A stretch of 60,552 bases of DNA from Lachnospiraceae bacterium. GTDB taxonomy: Bacteria > Bacillota > Clostridia > Lachnospirales > Lachnospiraceae. The number at the start of each line of letters is the position of its first letter. Positions within the stretch are counted from its first letter, which is position 1. Position numbers and translations under genes: made by a program. The notes under the pieces are model-generated. The model ran no database searches, was not told where the DNA came from, and saw nothing but the letters and a program-made list of their open reading frames with translations. The stretch is from the NCBI GenBank assembly GCA_014804355.1, contig JAAUZY010000098.1, forward strand, positions 1-60,552. Direction: 5' to 3'. Of this stretch, positions 28,667 through 36,282 are shown in pieces.

Positions 28667-28706
28667 ATCAATATCTCCTTCCCGTCAAGATATAAAATAT
28701 AATTTC

Positions 28707-28815
28707 ATTTTACCATATAATCTGCGATTTTGACATATTAATATTCGCATATAATCATTTTTTCAGGTTATTTTTTCCCGATAATTAAAATCATATAATA
28801 ATTTCATCATAAATG
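28707..28815 (+). promoter_or_regulatory. Conserved promoter module, copy 1 (upstream of GH27)
   Basis: A 109-bp block closely matching 32508-32616. Three direct CATATAAT repeats begin at 28714, 28748 and 28792 (spacing 34 and 44). The last contains a perfect -10 TATAAT (28794-28799) with only a weak T-rich -35. This is what an activator-dependent AraC promoter should look like. The two upstream repeats flank the shared segment CTGCGATTTTGACATAT and are the probable binding region. Confidence 0.75.
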
Positions 28816-28847
28816 CTTCGGAATTAAGTGCGAAAGGAGTAATGCAG

Positions 28848-29993
28848 ATGAGTAGAAAAGCAATGTGTGCAGTTCCGCCTATGGGTTGGAATTCATGGAA
28901 TACGTTTACGGAGAATATTAATGAAGATTTAGTGAAAGAAACCGTAGATTCAATGAAAGAGCAGGGATTTCCGGAAGCCGGATATGAATATGTGGTAATG
29001 GATGACTGCTGGAGTCTGAAAGAGCGTGATTCGGAAGGAAGACTGGTGGCAGATCCTGAGAAATTCCCGAATGGAATCAAAGCGCTGGCGGATTATATTC
29101 ATGAAAAAGGATTCAAATTCGGCATGTATAGCTGTTGCGGGACCAGAACCTGTGCAAACTATCCGGGGAGCTTCGAACATGAATTTGAAGACGCAAAGCA
29201 GTTTGCCCAGTGGGGTGTTGATTATTTAAAGTATGATAATTGCTTTAAACCGCAAAATCAAGATGGAAGAACACTGTATCGCAGAATGGGGATGGCGCTT
29301 GCGAATTCCGGCAGGGACATTGTGTTCTCAGCGTGTCAGTGGGGAACAGATTCTGTACACGAATGGATTCGTTCGTCAGGAGCACACTTATTCCGGTCTA
29401 CAGAGGACATTAACGATTCCTGGAATTCCATCAAAGACATTGCTCTTTCACAGCTTGATAAACAAGCATTTTCGGGATCTTACTGCCACAATGACATGGA
29501 TATGCTGGTAGTCGGAATGTATGGAAAAGGCGGCAATGAATATATTTCCGCCGGGGGATGTACCGATGAGGAATATCAGACCCATTTTTCCCTCTGGGCA
29601 ATGATGAATTCACCTTTGATGATCGGATGTGATGTCAGAAAAATTAACGATGAGACCAGAAAGATTCTGCTGAATCAGGATATCATTGCGATCAATCAGG
29701 ATATAGAGTGCAGGTCGCCGTTCCAGTTAAACTGTGTGTCAAACAGTATTGATACATTTGTGTTAGTAAAGTTTTTATCGAATGGAGACATAGCGGTCGG
29801 CATGTTTAATTTGGGAGATGTTCCGGCTATGGTCACGGTAGATTTCTGGGATATGGGACTTACTGCCGGATCGGGCAGAGCCTTAGAGTTCTATGACTGT
29901 ATTGAACATAAAAATATAGGTGTGAAGAAAGAAATATTCTCAGAGACAGTGGCAGCACATGGTTCCAAAGTATACAGATGTAAGATGGTGTAA
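28848..29993 (+). CDS. Alpha-galactosidase, glycoside hydrolase family 27
   Basis: Intracellular enzyme of 381 residues with no signal peptide. PPMGWNSWNTF opens the barrel, the nucleophile Asp is in YLKYDNC, and the acid/base Asp region is RSTEDINDSW. A C-terminal beta domain follows (about 290-381). It removes terminal alpha-galactose from melibiose, raffinose-type or galactomannan fragments. ATG 28848 is eight bases after AAAGGAG; ATG 28842 would be too close to it. It is the first gene of the positive-strand locus and lies behind the CATATAAT promoter module. Confidence 0.94.
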   Translation: MSRKAMCAVPPMGWNSWNTFTENINEDLVKETVDSMKEQGFPEAGYEYVVMDDCWSLKERDSEGRLVADPEKFPNGIKALADYIHEKGFKFGMYSCCGTRTCANYPGSFEHEFEDAKQFAQWGVDYLKYDNCFKPQNQDGRTLYRRMGMALANSGRDIVFSACQWGTDSVHEWIRSSGAHLFRSTEDINDSWNSIKDIALSQLDKQAFSGSYCHNDMDMLVVGMYGKGGNEYISAGGCTDEEYQTHFSLWAMMNSPLMIGCDVRKINDETRKILLNQDIIAINQDIECRSPFQLNCVSNSIDTFVLVKFLSNGDIAVGMFNLGDVPAMVTVDFWDMGLTAGSGRALEFYDCIEHKNIGVKKEIFSETVAAHGSKVYRCKMV

Positions 29994-30052
29994 AAAATCG
30001 AGCAAGCTCGATTGCGAGATTTGTGTCTGCGCACTGCTTGACACAAACTCGT
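29993..30052 (-). repeat. Composite stem-loop/terminator element, copy 1 (minus orientation)
   Basis: Read on the minus strand: ACGAGTTTGTG, a variable top, then CACAAATCTCGCAA, directly followed by a second hairpin CGAGCTTGCTCG and T6. The same architecture recurs at 39066-39148 and 47382-47474. Here the T run faces against both flanking genes, which are on the plus strand. Confidence 0.7.
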
Positions 30053-30086
30053 TCAGGCGCAGAAGACAGCGCAGAAATGAGGAAAA

Positions 30087-30296
30087 ATGACAGATCATTA
30101 TTGCAAAACATGCAAAGCAGAATTGATGTCTGATGAGATTGCCTTGCATATGAAGCTGTTTAACAGGGCGGCAAAGGAGTTCCTGTGCCTTGATTGTCAG
30201 GCAGCGTATTTAAATGTGGAACGCAGCAAGTTGGAAGAGGTAATAGAAAGATATCATCAAAGCGGTACATGCGTTCTTTTTGCGAAGCGAGCATGA
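30087..30296 (+). CDS. Small zinc-ribbon-like protein in the alpha-galactoside locus
   Basis: 69 residues with two Cys pairs: YCKTCKAEL near the N-terminus and LCLDCQAAYLN in the middle, the spacing of a small zinc-binding knuckle or treble-clef fold. A helical, charged tail follows. GAGG lies upstream of ATG 30087. It ends 24 bp before the next glycoside hydrolase start, so it is co-transcribed with GH27 and the GH36-like gene. I do not know its function. It may be a regulator or chaperone of the locus. Confidence 0.72.
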   Translation: MTDHYCKTCKAELMSDEIALHMKLFNRAAKEFLCLDCQAAYLNVERSKLEEVIERYHQSGTCVLFAKRA

Positions 30297-30320
30297 TTAA
30301 ACATGATTGGAGTATCAGAT

Positions 30321-32357
30321 ATGGGAGATAAGAAAAATATAAGATGTCAGATTCATTGCCAAAAAGGGAAAGAGATAAATGCTGAGTTTTCCATAGATAC
30401 AGGCATATATGAACAGGACGGCATTCGTATTGAAGTGAACGATCGTGTCACAGGCGGATGCAGATGTGGGGAGATCCGTCTGCACATGAAAAATGAGTCC
30501 TGCAGGGAAAACTTTAATTTGAGAATGGAAAAGCCGATCAGGGTATATCTGCCGGTGGCAGAGTGTCCGGAAAAGATCACGGCAATGTATCTTTATAATG
30601 AATGGTGGACCAGACCGGCGTTTGTCAGTAGTTTTCGGGATATTCCCGATTTCACGCAGGTGGCTTTTTTCAAATATCAAAATCGGTTTGCGTGTTTCTT
30701 GCCGATGGTAGGCCGGGAATTCAAAGCATATATGGTAAGCGGGACAGAGTCGGAAATTTGTCTGGAAATGACATCCTATTTAGGCGGTCAGAAAGAAGTT
30801 GACGAACCATTATATTTACTGGCAGAGGCGCCTGCATTGGAAGAAGCGGTACATAGGGCTTTTACATGGCTGGTTGAATATAAGGGAATCCGGGTGAGGG
30901 AAAAACGAAGAATTCCGGAAATGTTCCGCTATCTGGGATGGTGCAGCTGGGATGCATTTTACAGGGAAGTATCGGAAGAAAATATCCGTCGGAAGGCGGA
31001 GGAACTGATGGAAAAGAACGTTCCGGTAAAATGGATGATCATTGATGACGGATGGCTTTCCGTACAGGATGAACTGCTTTATGATTTCGCTCCTGATCAA
31101 GAGAAATTCCCTAACGGATTTAAAAATATGATAAGGGATATTAAGGCAAAAGGCGATATCAGATGGTTTGGCGTCTGGCATGCGCTTGGCGGTTATTGGG
31201 GCGGTATCTTACAGGGAAGTGATCTGGACTCTAAAGAGCGCTCTTATCTTTATAGAACAGTAAATGGAAAACTCGTTCCGAGCCCGCAAAGCGGAGAAGG
31301 TTTTTACAGAGACTGGTATAAGGAACTGCGGCATGAAGAGATCGATTTTGTAAAGGTAGATGGACAGAGTGCGGTCCCGTATTATTTTGAAAACAGCCTG
31401 CCGGTCTGTGAAGCCGCAAGAGGCATGAATCAGGCTTTAGAAAGCGGTGCGTCATACATGGACGGGGCGATCATCAACTGTATGGGAATGGCGATGGAGA
31501 GCATTCTGGCCAGACCGACTTCCGCGATTTCAAGAAACAGTGATGACTTCGTACCTGATAAAGAAAACGGTTTTGCAGAACACCTGTTACAGAATGCATA
31601 TAATGCGCTGTATCATAACGAATTATACTGTTGCGACTGGGATATGTTCTGGACGAAACATGAGGACAGCGTGAAACATAGTCTGTTACGGGCAATCAGC
31701 GGAGGTCCAATATATGTCAGCGACAAGATTGGGGATACGAATCCGGAAGTGCTGAAGCCGTTGACATATGAGGATGGCAGAATCCTGATGATGGATCGTG
31801 CGGCAAAACCTACGGCAGACTGTATTTTTTCTAATCCGATGGAAAACGGAGTTTTGAAGCTGCATAATGTGGGATCATGGGGTGAATGCGGAAAAGGCGG
31901 AGGAATCGCCGCATACAACCTGACCGGCTTAAGGCAGTCATATGCGTTCAAACCGGCGGATATACCGGATATAGAGATGGCAGATGCGTACTGGGTTTAT
32001 GACTTTTTCGGCAAAAAGGTTTTTGCTCTGGACCGGAATGAAAGCTATGAGGGGATTCTGGAAGCAGACGGCTTTGCGTGGTTTGTGATACTTCCGAAGA
32101 AAAAGACAGGCTCCTGTCTGGGACTTCTGAATAAATACGCTGGATTTACGGCAGTTGAAAGTATGCAGGATAATGATGATACACTGATCGCAGTCGTCGC
32201 GGAATCAGGAACGTTGGGATGGTTATCTAAAAGAGAACCGAGGAAAGTAACGGCGGGTAGCGCCGATGTCACAGGGAAAGTGCTAAAAGATGGTAATTTG
32301 TATTCTGTACTACTCCCCGAGAGCTCTTCGAAAACAGTACTCTCCATCGTATGGTAA
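30321..32357 (+). CDS. GH36 protein of the raffinose synthase/Sip1 type (alpha-galactosidase-like)
   Basis: 678 residues, cytoplasmic. An N-terminal beta-sandwich (about 1-200) is followed by the barrel with LGWCSWDAFY, MIIDDGW, nucleophile Asp in DFVKVDGQS and acid/base Asp in SRNSDDFVPD. These are the hallmarks of the raffinose synthase/seed imbibition subgroup rather than classical bacterial AgaA. ATG 30321 is preferred because GGAG sits eight bases upstream; ATG 30303 has no clear site. In bacteria such proteins probably cleave or transfer galactose from raffinose-family sugars. A terminator follows. Confidence 0.88.
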   Translation: MGDKKNIRCQIHCQKGKEINAEFSIDTGIYEQDGIRIEVNDRVTGGCRCGEIRLHMKNESCRENFNLRMEKPIRVYLPVAECPEKITAMYLYNEWWTRPAFVSSFRDIPDFTQVAFFKYQNRFACFLPMVGREFKAYMVSGTESEICLEMTSYLGGQKEVDEPLYLLAEAPALEEAVHRAFTWLVEYKGIRVREKRRIPEMFRYLGWCSWDAFYREVSEENIRRKAEELMEKNVPVKWMIIDDGWLSVQDELLYDFAPDQEKFPNGFKNMIRDIKAKGDIRWFGVWHALGGYWGGILQGSDLDSKERSYLYRTVNGKLVPSPQSGEGFYRDWYKELRHEEIDFVKVDGQSAVPYYFENSLPVCEAARGMNQALESGASYMDGAIINCMGMAMESILARPTSAISRNSDDFVPDKENGFAEHLLQNAYNALYHNELYCCDWDMFWTKHEDSVKHSLLRAISGGPIYVSDKIGDTNPEVLKPLTYEDGRILMMDRAAKPTADCIFSNPMENGVLKLHNVGSWGECGKGGGIAAYNLTGLRQSYAFKPADIPDIEMADAYWVYDFFGKKVFALDRNESYEGILEADGFAWFVILPKKKTGSCLGLLNKYAGFTAVESMQDNDDTLIAVVAESGTLGWLSKREPRKVTAGSADVTGKVLKDGNLYSVLLPESSSKTVLSIVW

Positions 32358-32384
32358 CGAAGACAGACATTTATTTAACGACAT

Positions 32385-32415
32385 AAAGAAGGGCCGCATA
32401 TGCAGTCCTTCTTTT
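32385..32415 (+). terminator. Intrinsic terminator after the GH36-like gene
   Basis: AAAGAAGG pairs with CCTTCTTTT around a central GCATATGC that can itself pair, followed by T4. It ends the GH27 transcription unit before the transporter operon. Confidence 0.75.
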
Positions 32416-32480
32416 CAAGACATGACTTATCATGTGATATTACCGTAATTTCGTGCGATTTAGCGCACATGGAATCCAAA

Positions 32481-32507
32481 GTTGACACAATATATTTGGG
32501 TGTCAAC
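32481..32507. promoter_or_regulatory. Perfect 8-bp-arm palindrome upstream of the transporter promoter
   Basis: GTTGACAC and GTGTCAAC flank 11 bp of AT-rich DNA. It directly abuts the second copy of the conserved promoter module and is absent from the first copy, so it could be an operator specific to the transporter operon. Confidence 0.5.
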
Positions 32508-32616
32508 ATTTTGCCATATAATCTGCGATTTTGACATATCAATATTCTCATATAATTGCTTTTTGGGGTTATTTTTTTACTATGTTCAAAGTCATATAAT
32601 ATTCCCATAGTAAATG
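32508..32616 (+). promoter_or_regulatory. Conserved promoter module, copy 2 (upstream of the ABC transporter)
   Basis: This matches 28707-28815 over its whole length. CATATAAT repeats begin at 32515, 32549 and 32593, with the same 34 and 44 spacing as copy 1. The third provides -10 TATAAT (32595-32600) about 110 bp before the binding-protein start. The region 32358-32713 holds no gene, only the terminator, the palindrome, this module and a leader of about 100 bp. Confidence 0.75.
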
Positions 32617-32713
32617 ATTCAGCGACGGATATGGAGCAGACATATATAAATAATCAGGATTCAATTAAGGGAATCAAATATAAATATAGAAAAACAGATA
32701 GGAGGAAATGGAG

Positions 32714-34354
32714 ATGTGGGACAAAAAAGTAATAGCTCTGGCAATTGCTGCGGTTTTGATACTGTGCTTTCCGGGATTTGTGGGCAGAGGCGCAGGAGCG
32801 GTCGGCAATTCGGGAGGAGGCAGTGCGGCGGAAGCAGTGCCGGTTCCGGAAGGCTTATGGGATCCGTATGAGCAGGAATTGACTCTGACAACCGTTATGG
32901 AGGAAAACTCAGGAACGAGTTTCCAGAATGGCGATACTTATGACGATAATCCATGGTATCGGGCATTCAAGGACAGATTCAACATTAATCTCAAGAATAT
33001 GTGGATAAGCAACGACTATGGAACCAAGTTAAATCTGGCGATTGCCGACAGAGATCTGCCGGATTTCTGCTATGTTAATGCTTCACAGCTTGCATCACTG
33101 GAGAAATCCGGATTGATTATGGATTTGACCGATCTTTTTGATACTTATGCGTCGGATACTTTAAAAAGCTACTTTGAAATAGAAAGTGACACCTATGAGA
33201 CGGGATGTCTCGGTGGAAGATTGTACGGCATTCCTCAGCTTAGTTACGGTAATATAGATAAGTTCAATTATGTGTGGATCAGAAAGGACTGGAAAGATCA
33301 GCTTGGACTGGCAGACCCGCAGACTATGGATGATGTACTTGCCATTGCACAGGCCTTTAAAGAGAATTTCGGCGGATATGCCATGGGAGAAATGCAGAAC
33401 TTAGATAATATGAACCGTCTGGCTGTTGCCTATGGCGCACATCCCGGTATCTGGATTGAACTGGAGGATGGTACACTTGGGTATGGCACTGTTCAGCCGG
33501 AGATGAAAGAGGTGATTGCAGCCTATGCAGAGTGGTATGCGGAGGGAATTATCAATCCTAACTTTACGACTACCAATCAGGATAAGCTGTTTCAGGATGC
33601 AATCAATGGTGAGGTCGGTGTAGTTCCGTGGGCACAATGGTTTGGGTATAATCCGGGACCGCAGATCATAGAAAACCTTGGACCGGAAGCAATTTTTGAG
33701 CCTTATCCAATCCCTTCAGCCAATGGTGCAGAAGTAGAGGGAAATGTCGGATTTGGAAATATCGGTTATATTGTAATCAGCAATAACTGCAAGAATCCGG
33801 AAGGGGTATTTAAGCTGATTAATTTCTGGTGTTACATGATGGATGATGCGGCAGGAAACGAGGATTTGGAGTTTATCAGTTCCCTTTATGATAATAACTA
33901 TCCGAACTGTGTTCGTTGTTTGACGGTAATCAACCCTATGACTGACTATAACCAGTACACGAAAGTAACGGATGCGCTGGCGAAAGGATTAGATGTGGAT
34001 GTGACGGAGCTGGGTAAAGACGCATCGAAATATAACAGTTGTGTTGCCTGGCTGACCAAGCAGGATCCCGATGGTGTGGGCGACTGGCTCCAGCAGGGGA
34101 ATGACAAATCCGCTTATGGCATTGCAAAAGAATATCTGGACAGCGGAACTTATCTGAAGGATGCCAAATGGGGACAGGATACCGCCACACTGCAAAGCGT
34201 CGGTTCTACTTTAAATGATATTCTGGTGGAAGGTTTCACGCAGATCATTATCGGCGAGAAGGATATCGACTATTTTGACACGCTGGTAGAGCAGTGGTGG
34301 AAAGCAGGCGGAGAAATGGCTACAGCCGAGATTAATGAAACATACGGAAATTAG
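32714..34354 (+). CDS. Extracellular sugar-binding protein of a CUT1 ABC transporter
   Basis: 546 residues, in the size range of the large LplA-like binding proteins. The signal peptide (VIALAIAAVLILCF) runs into GFVGRGAGAVGNSGGGS, where relatives usually carry a lipobox ending in GCG. The Cys appears as Arg, so lipidation is doubtful. The body has the family's alternating alpha/beta pattern and a conserved LPQLSYGN-like binding region (GIPQLSYGNIDKFNYVWIRKDW). ATG 32714 is eight bases after AGGAGG; ATG 32708 is too close. Two permease genes follow. No ATPase is encoded nearby, so a shared MsmX-type ATPase elsewhere probably powers the system. Confidence 0.9.
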   Translation: MWDKKVIALAIAAVLILCFPGFVGRGAGAVGNSGGGSAAEAVPVPEGLWDPYEQELTLTTVMEENSGTSFQNGDTYDDNPWYRAFKDRFNINLKNMWISNDYGTKLNLAIADRDLPDFCYVNASQLASLEKSGLIMDLTDLFDTYASDTLKSYFEIESDTYETGCLGGRLYGIPQLSYGNIDKFNYVWIRKDWKDQLGLADPQTMDDVLAIAQAFKENFGGYAMGEMQNLDNMNRLAVAYGAHPGIWIELEDGTLGYGTVQPEMKEVIAAYAEWYAEGIINPNFTTTNQDKLFQDAINGEVGVVPWAQWFGYNPGPQIIENLGPEAIFEPYPIPSANGAEVEGNVGFGNIGYIVISNNCKNPEGVFKLINFWCYMMDDAAGNEDLEFISSLYDNNYPNCVRCLTVINPMTDYNQYTKVTDALAKGLDVDVTELGKDASKYNSCVAWLTKQDPDGVGDWLQQGNDKSAYGIAKEYLDSGTYLKDAKWGQDTATLQSVGSTLNDILVEGFTQIIIGEKDIDYFDTLVEQWWKAGGEMATAEINETYGN

Positions 34355-34374
34355 TAATTGAGGGAGGGAGAAAA

Positions 34375-35286
34375 ATGCCAAGTAAGAAAAAGATAGACAA
34401 GACGAAATTGAGAAATCAAGCGCAGTACCATTTGATGTTGTTGCCTGGGGTCATTATAACTTTAATCTTCTGTTATATCCCATTATATGGACTGATTATA
34501 GCATTTGAGGATTATAACCCCGGGCTGGGATTTGCGTCCCCGTGGGTAGGTTTGGACAATTTCAAGTTTCTGTTTAACCAGCCGAACTTTGTCAGAACCA
34601 TTTGGAATACCTTATACATAGCGGTGTTTAAGCTACTTCTGGGAATTATCGTTCCTGTCACTTTTGCGGTACTGCTCAATGAGATGATTTCCAATAAGGT
34701 AAAGAGAGTTTATCAGACCCTGATCTATATTCCAAACTTCATGTCATGGGTTATTCTGGCAGGTGTTATGATGGATTTGCTGGGATCGGACGGGGCTATC
34801 AACGTCCTGCTCGGAAAGCTGGGAATTGAAGCAATTTCATTTCTCGGAAATGCCAAGGTCTTCCCATGGACTATGATCATCAGTGATGTCTGGAAAGGTT
34901 TCGGATACGGCACTATTGTATATTTGGCAGCTCTTACGGGAATTGATCCGGGACTGTATGAATCGGCAACACTGGATGGGGCGACGCGTTGGCAGAAAAT
35001 ACGCTATATAACCGTTCCGCTGTTAAAACCTACGATCGTGCTGATGCTGGTACTGGCGCTGGGTGGTGTGCTGAATGCAGGATTTGATCAGGTATTCAAC
35101 CTGTATTCGCCGGTAGTATATTCAACAGGTGATATTATTGATACTTATGTGTATCGTCTCGGTATTCAGCAGGCGCAGTATTCTATCGGTGCAGCAGTAG
35201 GTCTGTTTAAATCGCTTGTATCCTGCATTCTGGTATGTGTGTCCTATTACATGGCGGATAAGCTTGCCGGATACAAAATATTCTAG
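34375..35286 (+). CDS. CUT1 ABC transporter permease (LplB type)
   Basis: 303 residues with six transmembrane helices. The cytoplasmic EAA loop reads ESATLDGATRWQKIRYITVPLL, the expected coupling motif for the ATPase. The N-terminus is basic (KKKIDKTKLRNQ). GGGAGGGAG provides the ribosome site. It lies between the binding protein and the second permease, with a spacing of 12 bp to that gene. Confidence 0.93.
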   Translation: MPSKKKIDKTKLRNQAQYHLMLLPGVIITLIFCYIPLYGLIIAFEDYNPGLGFASPWVGLDNFKFLFNQPNFVRTIWNTLYIAVFKLLLGIIVPVTFAVLLNEMISNKVKRVYQTLIYIPNFMSWVILAGVMMDLLGSDGAINVLLGKLGIEAISFLGNAKVFPWTMIISDVWKGFGYGTIVYLAALTGIDPGLYESATLDGATRWQKIRYITVPLLKPTIVLMLVLALGGVLNAGFDQVFNLYSPVVYSTGDIIDTYVYRLGIQQAQYSIGAAVGLFKSLVSCILVCVSYYMADKLAGYKIF

Positions 35287-35298
35287 GAGGGGATGACG

Positions 35299-36183
35299 AT
35301 GGAAACGAAAAAATATGGAGTTTTTGATGTAGTATTGCTTATCGTTTTAGGAATTGCATGTGTGACATGTGTACTCCCGTTTATCAACCTTCTTGCGGTT
35401 TCCTTCAGCGGCAGCACGGCAGTAGCGGCAGGAAAAGTAGGATTTGTACCGGTTGATTTTACACTAGCCTCTTATAAGTATATTCTGGAAGATGGTAGTT
35501 TCTTCCGAGCAATGGCAGTTTCGATAGAGAGGACAGTGAAAGGAACACTGTTAAATCTGATTTTGATGGTGCTGACGGCATATCCGTTGGCAAAACCTAA
35601 AGGAGAACTGATCGGCAGAAGGTTTTATGTAGTGTTTTTTGTAATTACAATGCTCATAGGCGGCGGTATGATCCCTACATATTTGCTGGTATCGGGTTTG
35701 GGATTAAAGGATACGATATGGGCGCTGATCCTGCCTGGGGCACTTCCGGTTTCTAATATGGTTATCCTGATGAACTTTATCCGGGAATTGCCGGCGGAAT
35801 TGGAGGAAGCAGCATCCCTTGACGGGGCAACTCCTTTCCAGACGCTCGTCATGATTATTCTGCCTCTGTTAAAACCGGCGCTTGCCACAGTCGGACTGTT
35901 CTGCATGGTAGGTCACTGGAATGAGTGGTTTAACGGTATGCTGTATATGAGTAACCCGTCCAACTATCCTTTGCAGACTTACCTACAGTCTCTGCTTGTG
36001 AACTTTGAAAACATGCTGCAAGGAGACTCTACTTATGATATCAAAGCATTGCTGTCCATGATGAATGTCAGGACAGGACGCGCGGCACAGTTATTTTTGG
36101 GTGCCATACCGATCATGCTGGTATATCCCTTCCTTCAGAAGTATTTTACAAAGGGACTTGTACTGGGTAGCGTAAAGGGTTAA
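35299..36183 (+). CDS. CUT1 ABC transporter permease (LplC/YtcP type)
   Basis: 294 residues with six transmembrane helices. The EAA loop reads EAASLDGATPFQTLVMIILPLL. ATG 35299 lies six bases after AGGAGGGG; ATG 35293 directly touches that site and is unlikely. With the preceding permease it forms the heterodimeric channel of the alpha-galactoside importer. The substrate is inferred from the surrounding GH27 and GH36 genes. Confidence 0.93.
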   Translation: METKKYGVFDVVLLIVLGIACVTCVLPFINLLAVSFSGSTAVAAGKVGFVPVDFTLASYKYILEDGSFFRAMAVSIERTVKGTLLNLILMVLTAYPLAKPKGELIGRRFYVVFFVITMLIGGGMIPTYLLVSGLGLKDTIWALILPGALPVSNMVILMNFIRELPAELEEAASLDGATPFQTLVMIILPLLKPALATVGLFCMVGHWNEWFNGMLYMSNPSNYPLQTYLQSLLVNFENMLQGDSTYDIKALLSMMNVRTGRAAQLFLGAIPIMLVYPFLQKYFTKGLVLGSVKG

Positions 36184-36215
36184 AATTCAATTGATGAAAT
36201 TGTTGCAGTAATAAG

Positions 36216-36243
36216 AGTAGCCACTGGGAAACTGGTGGCTGCT
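36216..36243 (+). terminator. Weak stem-loop between the permease and GH36 genes
   Basis: AGTAGCCAC pairs with GTGGCTGCT (one G-U pair) and is followed only by TTT. It could partly terminate or protect the transporter mRNA, lowering expression of the GH36 gene behind it. Confidence 0.45.
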
Positions 36244-36282
36244 TTGATAAACAGTGAATGAAATATATGGAGGATCATGATC

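Noticed and set aside
32375-32608. 77-codon minus-strand frame in the promoter region
   Set aside because: It covers a terminator, a palindrome and the conserved promoter module, which explain the conservation better.
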